In this document: positions 7,985 to 17,441 of the stretch, piece after piece
How positions within the stretch are numbered: the first letter of the stretch is position 1
How the letters are laid out: each line of letters starts with the position of its first letter
Assembly (NCBI RefSeq): GCF_002252665.1
Contig: NZ_NQKZ01000001.1
Span: 62,001-126,000, forward strand
Length of the DNA: 64,000 nt
Direction of reading: 5' to 3'
Source of the DNA: Synechococcus sp. 8F6
GTDB taxonomy: Bacteria; Cyanobacteriota; Cyanobacteriia; PCC-6307; Cyanobiaceae
Notes under the pieces: model-generated
The model's input: the letters and a program-made list of their open reading frames with translations, nothing else
What the model was told of the DNA's origin: nothing
Database searches by the model: none
Made by a program: the position numbers and the translations under genes

Positions 7985-8266
7985 TCAGCCCCGATACACC
8001 GTGTCATGGCTGCCGATGTCAATCGGAATCAGACGCTGGCCTTCGATCAACAACTCCAACGTGATCCTGTAGCTGATGTTGATCGACACGGAATGCAGCC
8101 CGCTCAAGCGTCCCTTCAGGGCATGCAGGCGCAAGGACGGGTGACCTGGATTGACCTCCAACAGCAACAGCGTCTTGCGGTACGCATCCCGCAACTCAGG
8201 ATGGCGACGCAGGAAACGCGCGGCTCTGCGGTTGTACCGCTCGGTGAACAGGAGCGTCCAACTCAA
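7985..8266 (-). CDS. RelE/ParE-superfamily toxin
   Basis: This 93-residue basic protein has the fold pattern of RelE/YafQ-type toxins: an N-terminal beta strand (WTLLFTERY), a helical segment rich in Arg, then SYRITLELL and IPIDIGSHDTVYR, typical of the C-terminal strands. Family members are ribosome-dependent mRNA endonucleases or gyrase poisons; which applies here cannot be told. It starts with TTG, whose bases overlap the antitoxin stop (TTGA), so it is translationally coupled behind the antitoxin, the usual order for such pairs. Confidence 0.82.
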   Translation of the reverse strand: MSWTLLFTERYNRRAARFLRRHPELRDAYRKTLLLLEVNPGHPSLRLHALKGRLSGLHSVSINISYRITLELLIEGQRLIPIDIGSHDTVYRG

Positions 8267-8532
8267 GGCAGCTCAGCCGCCAGGGCATCCAGCCGCTGCA
8301 GGTGGGCCTCTACGGATTCTGCGATGCAACGTCCGGCCGCCACGTCGTTCCGCGTCTCCAAGAGGGCCAGTTCCAGCTCCAGATCCCGCAAGCGCTGAAA
8401 CTCCTCGGCCTCCATCACCACATAACGCAAGCGGCCACGCACCGAGACGCCTGCTTCGCGCTCGTGCTCCAGCGCTCGCGTGATCGCCCCCACCCCCGCA
8501 GTCTTCAACGCATTGGCCGAGAGGATTTCCAT
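8263..8532 (-). CDS. Phd/YefM-like antitoxin
   Basis: This 89-residue protein precedes the RelE-like toxin and fits a Phd/YefM-type antitoxin. It has an N-terminal DNA-binding-like segment (MEILSANALKTAGVGAIT), a central RYVVMEAEEFQRLRDLE motif typical of the family, and an acidic, helical C-terminal tail that would wrap the toxin. Such proteins neutralise the toxin and repress their own promoter, which would lie in the short gap 8533-8576 downstream of moeA. The pair is embedded in the cofactor gene cluster. Confidence 0.82.
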   Translation of the reverse strand: MEILSANALKTAGVGAITRALEHEREAGVSVRGRLRYVVMEAEEFQRLRDLELELALLETRNDVAAGRCIAESVEAHLQRLDALAAELP

Positions 8533-8576
8533 CGCACGGTTGAGCGGCTTTCAAAGCATACGAACAACCGCACGCT

Positions 8577-9827
8577 TCACAGCACCGGCAACCGCAACAA
8601 CTGCGCCCACAGCTCCGTGCCGGCCTCCAGGGCGCCCAGCTCCGCCGGGATCTCCAGCAGCAGATCGGCCCCCTGCAGCGAGCCGATGCGTGAGGAGGCC
8701 TGCGACCCTTCCACCCGGGCCCACAAGCCCCCGTCGGCGGCCACCACCAGCCGGGCCCGAGCCAGCTCCGGCCGGCCAGCCCCGCGCCGCAGCGCCGCCT
8801 CCAAGCGCACCTTCAGGCGCGGCAGCCGTTGGACCTCCGCTCCCTCCAGCCGTTGCAAGGCCGGCCACAGCAGCTGCAGCGCCGTGATCGCCACCGCCAC
8901 CGGATTGCCCGGCAAACCGAAAAATGGCACCCCCGCCACCTGGCCCCAGGCGAAGGGCCGGCCGGGCTTGAGGAACAACTTCCAAAAACTCACCTGCCCC
9001 AGCTCCGCCACCAGGGGACGGATCCAGTCGCTGTCGCCAGCCGACACGCCGCCGGTGCTCACCACCACATCACAGCCCGCCGCCAACTCCTGAAATGCCA
9101 GCCGCAACGGCTCCGGCTGGTCGACCACCACCCGCTGATCGGCAACGGCGTAACCGAGCCGCTGGAGCAGAGCACTGAGCAGCACCGAATTGCTCTCCCA
9201 GATCTGCCCCGGCCCCCGCGCCAGCCCCGGCGGCAGCAGCTCATCGCCACTGATCAGCAAGCCGATCCGCGGCCGGCGCGTCACCTGCAGCTGCTGCACG
9301 CCGCAACTGGCCAGGCGGCCGAGATCGGCAACACCAAGCCGCTGGCCTGCTGGCACCAGCTCCTGGCCCGCAGCCGCCTCCTCGGTGGGCTGGCGAATCC
9401 AGGGGTTGGGGCCGCCGGGCTTCAGCAAGTCCAGCCGATCGCCATCCACCGCCACCAACTCCTGGGGCAGCACCCGATCACTGCCCTCGGGCACCACCGC
9501 ACCAGTGAGGATGCGCACCGCTTCTCCCGTCCGCAGCACCGGCCCATAGGGCGCCCCAGCCGCGGAGGCCCCCACCAGCCGCCAGGAGCACCCAACCGGT
9601 GGCGGATCCGATCCAGCAATGGCGTAGCCATCCATGATCGAAGCGCGAAACCCCGGCACTGCAGCAGGGGCGATCACCGCCGCCGCCGTGGTGCGGCCCA
9701 GGGCGTGGCTGAGGGCGAGGGATTCGGTCGCGGCGAGGGGCTGGAGCTGCTTGAGGATCAAGGCGCGGGCCTCATCCAGCGGCAAGCCCTCGCGGCCGTA
9801 GGGCTCCGTAGCAGGCCCATCAGCCAT
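8577..9827 (-). CDS. moeA: molybdopterin molybdenumtransferase MoeA
   Basis: MoeA inserts molybdate into adenylated molybdopterin. The 416-residue protein shows the family features in order: an N-terminal substrate domain with SIMDGYAI (the D and Y of the active site), a central domain with [13 protein letters not shown], and the MoCF-type domain with [13 protein letters not shown] and [12 protein letters not shown] chose the ATG at 9827, which overlaps the last eight bases of moaC upstream on the same strand; the open frame extends a further 15 codons inside moaC. moaC and moeA form one coupled unit. Confidence 0.93.
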   Translation of the reverse strand: MADGPATEPYGREGLPLDEARALILKQLQPLAATESLALSHALGRTTAAAVIAPAAVPGFRASIMDGYAIAGSDPPPVGCSWRLVGASAAGAPYGPVLRTGEAVRILTGAVVPEGSDRVLPQELVAVDGDRLDLLKPGGPNPWIRQPTEEAAAGQELVPAGQRLGVADLGRLASCGVQQLQVTRRPRIGLLISGDELLPPGLARGPGQIWESNSVLLSALLQRLGYAVADQRVVVDQPEPLRLAFQELAAGCDVVVSTGGVSAGDSDWIRPLVAELGQVSFWKLFLKPGRPFAWGQVAGVPFFGLPGNPVAVAITALQLLWPALQRLEGAEVQRLPRLKVRLEAALRRGAGRPELARARLVVAADGGLWARVEGSQASSRIGSLQGADLLLEIPAELGALEAGTELWAQLLRLPVL

Positions 9828-10350
9828 CGTCCTGACCCCCACCACGGCGCACCCAATCCCCCCCACGCCCACCAGATTTGCGCAGCAGCCGCACCGGCCC
9901 GATCGTCATCGCCCGGTCGGCGCTTTTGAGCATGTCGTAGAGGGTGAGCAGGCCCACCTGCACGGCGGTGAGGGCTTCCATCTCCACACCGGTGGGGCCG
10001 GTGGTGCCCGCCGTGGCCTCACAGCGCAGGCCCACAGCCGAACCATCCGGCAACGGCGCCTCGGCGATCACCACCTCCAGGCAACTGAGCGGCAGCGGGT
10101 GGCAAAGCGGGATCAATTCGGCGGTGCGCTTGGCCGCTTGGATCGCCGCCACCCGCGCCACCGCCAACACGTCGCCCTTGCCGGCCCGCCCCTCGCGCAC
10201 CAGCGCCAGGGCCTCCGGAGCCAGGGCGAGAAAACCTTCGGCAACGGCCTGGCGCAGCGTGGCCGGCTTGGCCGCCACATCCACCATGTGCGCCTCACCG
10301 CGGCTGTTGAGGTGGCTGAGCTGGAGGGGAGTCAACTCCGATGCAGCCAT
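9820..10350 (-). CDS. moaC: cyclic pyranopterin monophosphate synthase MoaC
   Basis: MoaC converts the MoaA product into cyclic pyranopterin monophosphate. Family motifs are clear: [20 protein letters not shown] and MLKSADRAM, which hold the active-site histidine, glutamates and lysine. The protein is 176 residues with the ATG at 10350. The final ~15 residues are Gly/Arg-rich ([17 protein letters not shown]) and extend past the conserved core. It is the first gene of the moaC-moeA unit, divergent to the secreted-protein gene at 10443, with the promoter region between them. Confidence 0.93.
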   Translation of the reverse strand: MAASELTPLQLSHLNSRGEAHMVDVAAKPATLRQAVAEGFLALAPEALALVREGRAGKGDVLAVARVAAIQAAKRTAELIPLCHPLPLSCLEVVIAEAPLPDGSAVGLRCEATAGTTGPTGVEMEALTAVQVGLLTLYDMLKSADRAMTIGPVRLLRKSGGRGGDWVRRGGGQDDG

Positions 10351-10442
10351 GGCCGCCTTGCAACCGACACCCAAGCATGAACCGCAGATGACAGCTGCAG
10401 CAGTGGCTCGCCCAATAACGTGAGGGTCCCTGAGCCCACGCC

Positions 10443-10925
10443 ATGACCGCCCGCCCAGCCACCGCAGCCCTGTCGCTGCTGCTGGCCGCCGGTCTAGGTC
10501 TGCTCGCCGCACCGGAAACCCAGGCAGGCCCGCTGCTGCGCCGGGCCCAGGAACGCAAGGCCTGCCAGGAGTTCGCCGGCAAGCTCCAGGCCGCCTCCGG
10601 CAATGCCCAGCAGGCCCAACTGGTGTATCAGCAGGGGGTGCTGAAGCTGGTGGAAACCTTCGGCGAAAACCCCTGCGGCGACATCCCCGCCCCCACAGCT
10701 ACTGCCCCGGCGGCAGCGCCCACTCCAGCACCGGCCACCCCCGCGGCTGCGACCACCATCCAGCCCACGAATCCCCAGCAGGCTCAAGCCTGCCAGGAGT
10801 TTGCAAGCAAGCTGCAGGGCGCCCAGGGCAACCCAGCCCAGGCCCAGCAGATCTATGCGATGGGCAGCCAGAAACTGAGCGGCATGTTTGGCCCCAACCC
10901 CTGCCCGCAGATCAAGGCCCCCTGA
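10443..10925 (+). CDS. secreted protein with two copies of a 43-residue two-cysteine module
   Basis: I do not recognise a named family. The 160-residue protein begins with a signal peptide (hydrophobic residues about 7-27, ending near TQAG). Two homologous 43-residue modules follow, residues 39-81 and 115-157, joined by a Pro/Ala-rich linker (about 82-110). Each module starts with ACQEFA.KLQ, carries G-N and QAQ in the middle, and ends FG.NPC; the first and last cysteines of each could form a disulfide. The two copies clearly arose by internal duplication. An exported, disulfide-bonded role in periplasm or envelope is inferred. It diverges from moaC. Confidence 0.7.
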   Translation: MTARPATAALSLLLAAGLGLLAAPETQAGPLLRRAQERKACQEFAGKLQAASGNAQQAQLVYQQGVLKLVETFGENPCGDIPAPTATAPAAAPTPAPATPAAATTIQPTNPQQAQACQEFASKLQGAQGNPAQAQQIYAMGSQKLSGMFGPNPCPQIKAP

Positions 10926-10995
10926 GCACCAGCCCCCGCCGCCGGCACCGCTCCATCCCGCACACCAGCCCCACACGCACCCGGTCGCTCCCCTC

Positions 10996-12270
10996 TTGTC
11001 GCTCTCCCGCCCCTCCACCTTCTTCTGCGCCTTTCTGACGCTGCTCAATGACCGGCTGGGGGAGTCGATCGTGTTCCCGCTGCTGCCGTTTCTGCTGGCG
11101 GGCTTCACCAATGACGGCCGCGTGCTGGGTCTGCTGGCGGGCAGTTATGCCATCGCCCAGTTCGCCTTCACGCCCCTGATCGGCGCCCTCAGCGACCGCT
11201 TCGGCCGCAAACCGGTGATCAGTGTCTGCGTGGCGGGCTCGGTGCTGGGCCTGGCCCTGTTTGCCCTCACCATCAGCCTGCCCTGGGCCACCCTGTGGCC
11301 CGCGGCCCAGGCTGCCGGGCTGCCCCTGGCGCTGCTGTTCGGGGCCCGGCTGATCGACGGGGTGAGCGGCGGCACCGCCGCAACCGCGAGCGCCGTGCTG
11401 GCCGACATCTCGCCGCCGGAAAAGCGAGCCAAGGCCTTCGGCCTGATCGGCGTGGCCTTCGGCCTGGGCTTCATCCTCGGCCCGGCCCTCGGTGGCCTGC
11501 TCAGCCGCCTGAACGTCACCCTGCCGCTGCTGGTGGCGGTGGCCATCGCCATGCTCAACCTGGTGCTGGTGCTCACCGTGCTGCCGGAAACCCACCCGCT
11601 GGAAGCCCGCCGAGCGATGCCGCGCAAACGGGATCTCAACCCGTTCACCGCGCTACAGCGGGTGTTCACCAACCCCCAGGTGCGGCGCCTGTGCGCGGCC
11701 TTTTTCCTCTTCTTTCTGGCCTTCAACGGCTTCACGGCCGTGCTGGTGCTGTATTTCAAGCAGGCCTTCAACTGGGGGCCCGGCCTGGCGGCGGCAGCCT
11801 TCCTCGTGGTGGGCGTGGTGGCGACGGTGGTGCAGGGCGGGCTGATCGGACCGCTGGTGAAACGCTTCGGCGAATGGCGGCTCACCTTGGCTGGCCTGGG
11901 CTTTGTCATCGCCGGCTGCCTGCTGATCCCGATGGCCACCCGCGCCAATGCCCAGCAGGTGGTGTTCAGCGCCGTGGCGGTCCTGGCGCTGGGCACCGGC
12001 CTGGTCACCCCCTGCCTGCGCAGCTTGGTGTCCCGGCGGCTCGACAGCGAGGGCCAGGGTGCCGCCTTGGGCAGCCTGCAGGGGCTGCAGAGCCTGGGCA
12101 GCTTCCTCGGCCCACCACTGGCGGGCTTGGCCTACGAAACCACAGGGCGGCAGAGCCCCTTCTGGCTGGGCATCATCCTGCTGGTGGGCGTGGCCCTGCT
12201 GGTGGCCGGCGGCCTACCGGGCCGGTCGGCAGTGGGGATGGAAGCTGGAATACACAGCTCAGACGGTTGA
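10996..12270 (+). CDS. major facilitator superfamily transporter (TetA-like)
   Basis: This ~424-residue protein has twelve apparent membrane segments and the MFS signature GALSDRFGRKPV between helices 2 and 3, plus the drug/H+ antiporter-like motif GFILGPALGG in helix 5. This places it with the TetA/DHA1-type exporters; the substrate is unknown. There is no ATG close to the conserved start. A TTG at 10996 just before SLSRPSTFFCAFLTLLNDRLGES is the best candidate; the open frame extends upstream into the preceding gene with Pro/His-rich sequence that does not look like protein. Confidence 0.85.
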   Translation: MSLSRPSTFFCAFLTLLNDRLGESIVFPLLPFLLAGFTNDGRVLGLLAGSYAIAQFAFTPLIGALSDRFGRKPVISVCVAGSVLGLALFALTISLPWATLWPAAQAAGLPLALLFGARLIDGVSGGTAATASAVLADISPPEKRAKAFGLIGVAFGLGFILGPALGGLLSRLNVTLPLLVAVAIAMLNLVLVLTVLPETHPLEARRAMPRKRDLNPFTALQRVFTNPQVRRLCAAFFLFFLAFNGFTAVLVLYFKQAFNWGPGLAAAAFLVVGVVATVVQGGLIGPLVKRFGEWRLTLAGLGFVIAGCLLIPMATRANAQQVVFSAVAVLALGTGLVTPCLRSLVSRRLDSEGQGAALGSLQGLQSLGSFLGPPLAGLAYETTGRQSPFWLGIILLVGVALLVAGGLPGRSAVGMEAGIHSSDG

Positions 12271-12306
12271 AATTGCTACGTTGCGCCTCATCAGGGGCGG
12301 GTTGGC

Positions 12307-14451
12307 ATGGCGGAATCAAAGGCTGACGCGCAGGTCGCTCCGGAGCTCTACATCAACCGCGAGCTCAGCTGGCTGGAGTTCAACTCCCGGGTGTTGGCCC
12401 AGGCCCTCGACGAGCACACCCCGCTGCTGGAGCAGGCGAAATTCAGCGCCATCTTCAGCAACAACCTCGATGAATTCTTCATGGTGCGGGTGGCTTCGCT
12501 GAAGTCGCAAATTGAAGCGGGCGTCAGCACCCTAAGCGACGACGGCCTCACCGCCCAGCAACAGCTCCAGGCGATTCGCGCCAAGCTGCGGCCGCTGCTG
12601 GAGATGCAGCAGAAGCACTACCGCCACTCACTCAAAACCCATCTCGCCGACTACGGCGTTCACCTGATCGACTACGCCAACCTCAACGGCGATCAACGTG
12701 AGTGGCTGGACAGCTATTTCCAGAACGCCATCTTTCCAGTCCTGACCCCCCTGGCGGTGGATCCCTCCCACCCCTTCCCGTTCATCAGCAACCTGAGCCT
12801 CAACGTGGCCGCCCTGGTGCGCGACCCCGACTCTGGCCAACAGGAATTCGCCCGGGTCAAGGTGCCGCAGAAAAACCTGCCCCGCATCGTCCAGATCCCG
12901 CCCAACCTCAGCGGCAAACAACCCGAGCCCGTGTACACGGCCGTACCGCTCGAGCAGGTGGTGGCCTTCAACCTGGGCCTGCTGTTTCCGGGCATGCACG
13001 TGGAGGGGCACTTCTTCTTCCGTGTCACCCGCGATGCCGACCTCGAACTGCGCGACCTCGAGGCCGACGACCTGATGGAGGCCCTGGAGGAGGGCCTGCG
13101 CAAACGCCGCCGCGGCGGCGAAGTGGTGCGCCTGGAGGTGGCCGATGAGATGCCCGAAGCGGTGGTGCAGCTGCTGATGGAGGGCACCGCCGTGGAAGCC
13201 GAAGACGTCTACCGGATCAACGGCCCCCTGGGCCTCGACGACTTGATGAGCCTGTTGGCCATCCCCTTGCCCCAGCTCAAGGAAAAACCCCACAAGGGCC
13301 GCACCACGCCAGCCCTGGCGCGCACCCAGAAGGGCCAACTCGAAGACGGCTCGATCAAGGCCGAGGAGTTTGAAAGCATCTTTTCGGTGATCCGCCGCGG
13401 CGATGTGCTGCTGCATCACCCCTACGACCTGTTTTCCACCTCCGTGGAGGAATTCCTCAACCAGGCCGCCGACGACCCCTCGGTGTTGGCCATCAAGATG
13501 ACCCTCTACCGCACTTCCAAGGATTCGCCTGTGGTGGGGGCCCTGATCCGGGCCGCCGAAAACGGCAAGCAGGTGATGGCCCTGGTGGAACTGAAGGCCC
13601 GCTTCGACGAAGACAACAACATCCAGTGGGCCAAGCAGCTGGAGGCTTCAGGCGTGCACGTGGTGTATGGCGTGCTGGGCCTGAAAACCCACACCAAAAT
13701 CCTGCTGGTGGTGCGCAAGGAAAAGGAGCGTCTCAACAGCTACGTGCACATCGGCACCGGCAACTACAACTCCAAAACCTCCAGCCTCTACACCGACATC
13801 GGTCTGCTCACCGCAAGGCCGGAATTCGGCGCCGATCTGGTTGAGCTGTTCAACTACCTCACCGGCTTCTCCAAACAGCAGAGTTTCCGCCGGCTGTTGG
13901 TGGCGCCGGTCACCCTGCGCAACCGCATGGAGGGCCTGATCCGCCGCGAGATCGAGCACGCCCAGGCAGGCCGCGGCGGCCACATCCGGGCCAAGATGAA
14001 TGCCCTGGTCGATCCGGCGATCATCGCCCTGCTCTACGAAGCCTCCCAAGCGGGGGTGACGATCGAACTGGTGGTGCGGGGCATGTGCAGCGTGCGGCCC
14101 AACCTGGAAGGGATCAGCGACAACATCAGCGTGGTGAGTGTGATCGGCCGCTTCCTCGAACACTCACGCCTGTTCTGGTTTGCCAATGGCGGCGAACCTG
14201 AAATGTTCATCGGTAGCGCCGACTGGATGTCTCGCAACCTGGACCGGCGGGTGGAAGCCGTTGCTCCCATCGAAGATCCACGGCTGCGGCATCAGCTTGA
14301 ACAGGTGCTCGAGCTCTACCTTCAGGACACGGGTGCCTGGCACATGGACAGCCAGGGACATTTCAGTCAGCGTCAGCATGCTGGTGATCCAAACCTCGCT
14401 CAACAGCAAATGGTGCGTCGCTGGCGAGGCGGCTTGGCAGCCGCCAACTGA
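12307..14451 (+). CDS. ppk1: polyphosphate kinase 1
   Basis: Ppk1 reversibly transfers the gamma phosphate of ATP onto polyphosphate chains, the main phosphate store. The 714-residue protein opens with ELYINRELSWLEFN, typical of the family. The two catalytic histidines are at H462 (in KTHTK) and H619 (in LEHSRLF); their spacing of 157 is the same as between His435 and His592 of the E. coli enzyme. It follows the MFS gene by 36 bases. No Pho box was identified upstream, and the pstS gene lies about 10 kb away. Confidence 0.96.
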   Translation: MAESKADAQVAPELYINRELSWLEFNSRVLAQALDEHTPLLEQAKFSAIFSNNLDEFFMVRVASLKSQIEAGVSTLSDDGLTAQQQLQAIRAKLRPLLEMQQKHYRHSLKTHLADYGVHLIDYANLNGDQREWLDSYFQNAIFPVLTPLAVDPSHPFPFISNLSLNVAALVRDPDSGQQEFARVKVPQKNLPRIVQIPPNLSGKQPEPVYTAVPLEQVVAFNLGLLFPGMHVEGHFFFRVTRDADLELRDLEADDLMEALEEGLRKRRRGGEVVRLEVADEMPEAVVQLLMEGTAVEAEDVYRINGPLGLDDLMSLLAIPLPQLKEKPHKGRTTPALARTQKGQLEDGSIKAEEFESIFSVIRRGDVLLHHPYDLFSTSVEEFLNQAADDPSVLAIKMTLYRTSKDSPVVGALIRAAENGKQVMALVELKARFDEDNNIQWAKQLEASGVHVVYGVLGLKTHTKILLVVRKEKERLNSYVHIGTGNYNSKTSSLYTDIGLLTARPEFGADLVELFNYLTGFSKQQSFRRLLVAPVTLRNRMEGLIRREIEHAQAGRGGHIRAKMNALVDPAIIALLYEASQAGVTIELVVRGMCSVRPNLEGISDNISVVSVIGRFLEHSRLFWFANGGEPEMFIGSADWMSRNLDRRVEAVAPIEDPRLRHQLEQVLELYLQDTGAWHMDSQGHFSQRQHAGDPNLAQQQMVRRWRGGLAAAN

Positions 14452-14564
14452 TGCTGCAAAAGCACAGGCATCCGTGCTAATCGGCAGCAAACCATACAGG
14501 AATTCTTCCAAATCAAACCGTTGCAGCATGCGTTGCAGTGCTACATTCCGGCCAAATCCAATAC

Positions 14565-14569
14565 GGAGG
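14565..14569 (+). promoter_or_regulatory. Shine-Dalgarno GGAGG deciding the sigma-factor GTG start
   Basis: A perfect GGAGG lies seven bases before the GTG at 14577, arguing for that start over the upstream ATG at 14538. Confidence 0.7.
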
Positions 14570-14576
14570 CTTGGGT

Positions 14577-15569
14577 GTGGGGACGCCTTTGCAATCCGCT
14601 TCAGCCGTTGTTGACAACAACGGTTCGGAGCTTTCAGCAACGAAACTGGCAAAGGTGCGCGCAACCGGTCCCCGGGCCGGCGGACGTCTCAGTGCCGATT
14701 CGATTGGTTGGTATCTGAGCACCATTGGCCGTGTGCCCCTGCTCACGGCCGCGGAAGAAATCGAGCTGGCCCACCATGTGCAGGCCGGTAAACGGCTGCA
14801 AGAATTGCCCTCCGAAGAGATCACGCCCAAACACAAGCGCCAGCTGCGGATGGCCCAGCGGGCCCGCGACCGCATGATGGCGGCCAACCTGCGCCTGGTG
14901 GTAAGCGTTGCCAAGAAGTATCAAAACCAGGGGTTGGAACTGCTCGATCTGGTGCAGGAAGGGGCGATCGGCCTAGAGCGCGCCGTCGACAAGTTCGATC
15001 CGGCCATGGGCTACAAGTTTTCGACCTACGCCTACTGGTGGATCCGCCAGGGGATGACCCGGGCCATCGACAACAGTGCCCGCACAATCCGCCTGCCGAT
15101 TCACATCAGCGAAAAGCTCTCGAAGATGCGGCGCATCAGCCGGGAGCTCTCCCACCGGCTCGGGCGTCAGCCCAACCGACTGGAGCTGTCCCATGCCATG
15201 GACATGGCTCCCCAGGACCTCGAGGAGCTGATGGCCCAGAGCGCCCCCTGCGCCTCCCTGGATGCCCACGCCCGCGGCGATGAAGATCGCAGCACCCTGG
15301 GCGAACTGATCGCCGATCCGGCCAGCAACGAGCACATGGACTCGATGGACCGGCACATTCAGAAGGAGCACCTGGGCGCCTGGCTCTCGCAGCTGAATGA
15401 CCGAGAGCAGAAAATCCTCAAGCTGCGGTTTGGGCTGGAGGGATCGGAGCCCCTCACCCTGGCGGAGATCGGCCGACTGATCAACGTGTCACGGGAGCGG
15501 GTGCGACAACTGGAAGCCAAAGCGATCATGAAATTGCGGCTGATGAGCAACGTTCAGCAGGCCGCCTGA
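14577..15569 (+). CDS. group 2 RNA polymerase sigma-70 factor (RpoD/SigA-related)
   Basis: This is a 330-residue sigma-70 family factor without the long region 1.1 of primary SigA, so a group 2 (alternative, non-essential) type. Region 1.2 (DSIGWYLSTIGRVPLL), region 2 (NLRLVVSVAKKYQNQGLELLDLVQEG, then YAYWWIRQGMTRAI), region 3 and region 4 with the helix-turn-helix LTLAEIGRLINVSRERVRQ are all present. A GTG at 14577 has a strong GGAGG ribosome site at 14565-14569, seven bases upstream, which decides the start; an in-frame ATG at 14538 lacks one. Cyanobacterial group 2 sigmas adjust transcription to light, carbon or nitrogen state. Confidence 0.93.
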   Translation: MGTPLQSASAVVDNNGSELSATKLAKVRATGPRAGGRLSADSIGWYLSTIGRVPLLTAAEEIELAHHVQAGKRLQELPSEEITPKHKRQLRMAQRARDRMMAANLRLVVSVAKKYQNQGLELLDLVQEGAIGLERAVDKFDPAMGYKFSTYAYWWIRQGMTRAIDNSARTIRLPIHISEKLSKMRRISRELSHRLGRQPNRLELSHAMDMAPQDLEELMAQSAPCASLDAHARGDEDRSTLGELIADPASNEHMDSMDRHIQKEHLGAWLSQLNDREQKILKLRFGLEGSEPLTLAEIGRLINVSRERVRQLEAKAIMKLRLMSNVQQAA

Positions 15570-15573
15570 GCCG

Positions 15574-16248
15574 ATGGTGGGCGGATGGCCGCAGCAGCTG
15601 CTGGGTGTTGCGGCCATCACCAGCTGGCTGACCCTGCTGGTGATGGCCGCGCTGCAGGTGCGCCGCCGCTGGAACGGCCAGCGGGAATGGAGCCGCAAGC
15701 TGGTGCACATCGGCACCGGAGCCGTGGTGCCGATCGCCTGGGCCCTGGGCATCGACCGCCTGATCGCGGTGCCGGCGGCAGGCGTGATCACCCTGCTGGC
15801 CGCACTCAACCACCGCTTCCGGCTGCTGCCTGCCATTGAAGATGTCGGCCGCGCCAGCTACGGCACCATCGCCTACGGGGCCTCGATCACCCTGCTGTTG
15901 CTGCTGTTCTGGCCGCAGCAACCGGCTGCAGTCGCAGCGGGCGTTCTGGTGATGGCCGTGGGGGACGGCCTGGCCGGATTGGTAGGGCCGCTGGTGGCCT
16001 CCCCGAGCTGGCACATCTGGGGTCAGCGCAAATCGGTGGTGGGCACCACGGCCATGGCCCTGGGCAGCCTGGCGATGCTGCTGGTGGTGCGCCAACTGGC
16101 CCAGGCGGCAGGGCTGCCCCAACCGGCGCTGGGCGCCTTGCTGGCCATCGCCGCCGTGGCGGTGCTGCTTGAGCAGGCGGCCGTGCTGGGCCTCGACAAC
16201 TTCACCGTGCCCTTGGCGGCTGGCTGGTTGTGGGCACGGCTCAGCTGA
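15574..16248 (+). CDS. phytol/polyprenol kinase family membrane protein (VTE5-like)
   Basis: This 224-residue membrane protein belongs to the CTP-dependent phytol / dolichol kinase family (plant VTE5/VTE6, cyanobacterial slr1652). It shows WSRKLVHIGTGAVVP early, VGDGLAGLVG in the middle, a QRKSVVGT segment and LDNFTVPLAAG at the C-terminus, with about six hydrophobic helices. The enzyme recycles phytol from chlorophyll breakdown for tocopherol and phylloquinone; whether this one phosphorylates phytol or phytyl phosphate cannot be read from sequence. It starts four bases after the sigma factor gene. Its stop overlaps that of the convergent DAHP synthase gene in the palindrome TCAGCTGA at 16241-16248. 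Confidence 0.83.
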   Translation: MVGGWPQQLLGVAAITSWLTLLVMAALQVRRRWNGQREWSRKLVHIGTGAVVPIAWALGIDRLIAVPAAGVITLLAALNHRFRLLPAIEDVGRASYGTIAYGASITLLLLLFWPQQPAAVAAGVLVMAVGDGLAGLVGPLVASPSWHIWGQRKSVVGTTAMALGSLAMLLVVRQLAQAAGLPQPALGALLAIAAVAVLLEQAAVLGLDNFTVPLAAGWLWARLS

Positions 16249-17323
16249 GCACCAGGGGGCGGGCCGCCTGGGACTGCCGCACCGCTTCGGCCAACGTGTC
16301 GAGCACCGACCCGGTGGTGGCCAGATTGATGCAGGCATCGGTGATGCTCTGGCCATAGGTGAGCTGGGCAAGATCGGTGGGGATCTTCTGGTTGCCCGCC
16401 ACCAGATGGCTCTCGAGCATCACCCCCATCACGTGGGTGGAACCCGCGCGCAGTTGCTCCGCAACCTGAACCGCCACCTCGCCCTGACGGCGGTAATCCT
16501 TGTTGGAGTTGCCGTGGCTGCAATCCACCATCACCCGGGGGGGCAGGCCCGCCTTGGCCAGCTCCGCAGCGGCTTCCTCCACGGCCTCAGGGTGGTAGTT
16601 GGTGCCCCGCTTGCCGCCCCGCAGCACCAGGTGGCCATCCGGATTGCCGGTGGTGGTGACGATCGCGGCTTGGCCCTCCCCATTGATGCCGAGAAAGTGA
16701 TGGGGCCGGGCCGCGGCCTCCATGGCATTGACCGCGGTGATGGCACTGCCGTCAGTGCCGTTCTTGAAACCAATCGGCATTGACAGACCCGAGGCCATCT
16801 CCCTGTGGGTCTGGCTCTCGGTGGTGCGGGCGCCGATGGCGGTCCAGCTGATCAGATCGGCGATGTACTGGGGCACGACCGGATCGAGCAACTCGGTAGC
16901 CGCCGGCAGACCCATCTCCGCCAGGTGCAGCAGCAGGCCGCGGGCTAGCCGCAGGCCCGTGTTGATGTCGTAGCTGCCATCGAGATGGGGGTCGTTGATC
17001 AACCCCTTCCAGCCCACGGTGGTGCGGGGCTTCTCGAAGTACACCCGCATCACGATCTCGAGCGCATCCTGGAAGCGCTCTTGGGCCGCAGCAATGGCCG
17101 TGGCGTACTCCTTGGCCGCCGCCACGTCGTGCACCGAACAGGGCCCGACGATCACCAACAGCCGGGAATCACGGCCATGCAGGATCGCCTGAATCCGCTG
17201 GCGGGCCTGCTGCACGGTGGCCGCCGAGCGCTCCGTAATCGGCAATTCGCGATGCAACAGCGCCGGGGGTACCAGCGGCCGTGTTTCCACCACATGCAGG
17301 TCGGAGGTGGTGGTGGTGGTCAT
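16241..17323 (-). CDS. aroF: 3-deoxy-7-phosphoheptulonate (DAHP) synthase, type I
   Basis: This enzyme condenses phosphoenolpyruvate and erythrose 4-phosphate, the first step of aromatic amino acid synthesis. The 360-residue protein is an AroF/G/H-type (type I-alpha) synthase: it has [56 protein letters not shown] and [13 protein letters not shown], which together hold the PEP- and metal-binding residues. I chose the ATG at 17323, followed by a run of five threonines; the open frame upstream extends into the acnB promoter region. In E. coli three isoenzymes are feedback inhibited by different amino acids; which applies here is not clear. It diverges from acnB. Confidence 0.93.
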   Translation of the reverse strand: MTTTTTSDLHVVETRPLVPPALLHRELPITERSAATVQQARQRIQAILHGRDSRLLVIVGPCSVHDVAAAKEYATAIAAAQERFQDALEIVMRVYFEKPRTTVGWKGLINDPHLDGSYDINTGLRLARGLLLHLAEMGLPAATELLDPVVPQYIADLISWTAIGARTTESQTHREMASGLSMPIGFKNGTDGSAITAVNAMEAAARPHHFLGINGEGQAAIVTTTGNPDGHLVLRGGKRGTNYHPEAVEEAAAELAKAGLPPRVMVDCSHGNSNKDYRRQGEVAVQVAEQLRAGSTHVMGVMLESHLVAGNQKIPTDLAQLTYGQSITDACINLATTGSVLDTLAEAVRQSQAARPLVLS

Positions 17324-17335
17324 GGGCCTGATGCC

Positions 17336-17365
17336 GTGGAAACGGCGCCGCGCAGGGGTTTCCAC
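17336..17365. repeat. 8-bp inverted repeat in the aroF-acnB divergent region
   Basis: GTGGAAAC (17336-17343) and GTTTCCAC (17358-17365) form a perfect inverted repeat with a 14-base spacer. It lies 13 bases upstream of the aroF start in its leader, and 77 bases before acnB. It could be a dimeric repressor site or an RNA hairpin; no protein is known to bind it. Confidence 0.5.
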
Positions 17366-17441
17366 CCTAGTCAGCAGCGATTGCGACCAAACGCTGGACC
17401 GGCCGCCAAGAACAATGGATATCAGATTGACGCGATCGGGC

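Noticed and set aside
14452-14576. The gap between ppk1 and the sigma factor searched for a small RNA or tRNA
   Set aside because: It has short repeats (TTGCAGCATGC / GTTGCAG) but no tRNA arms, clear promoter or terminator.
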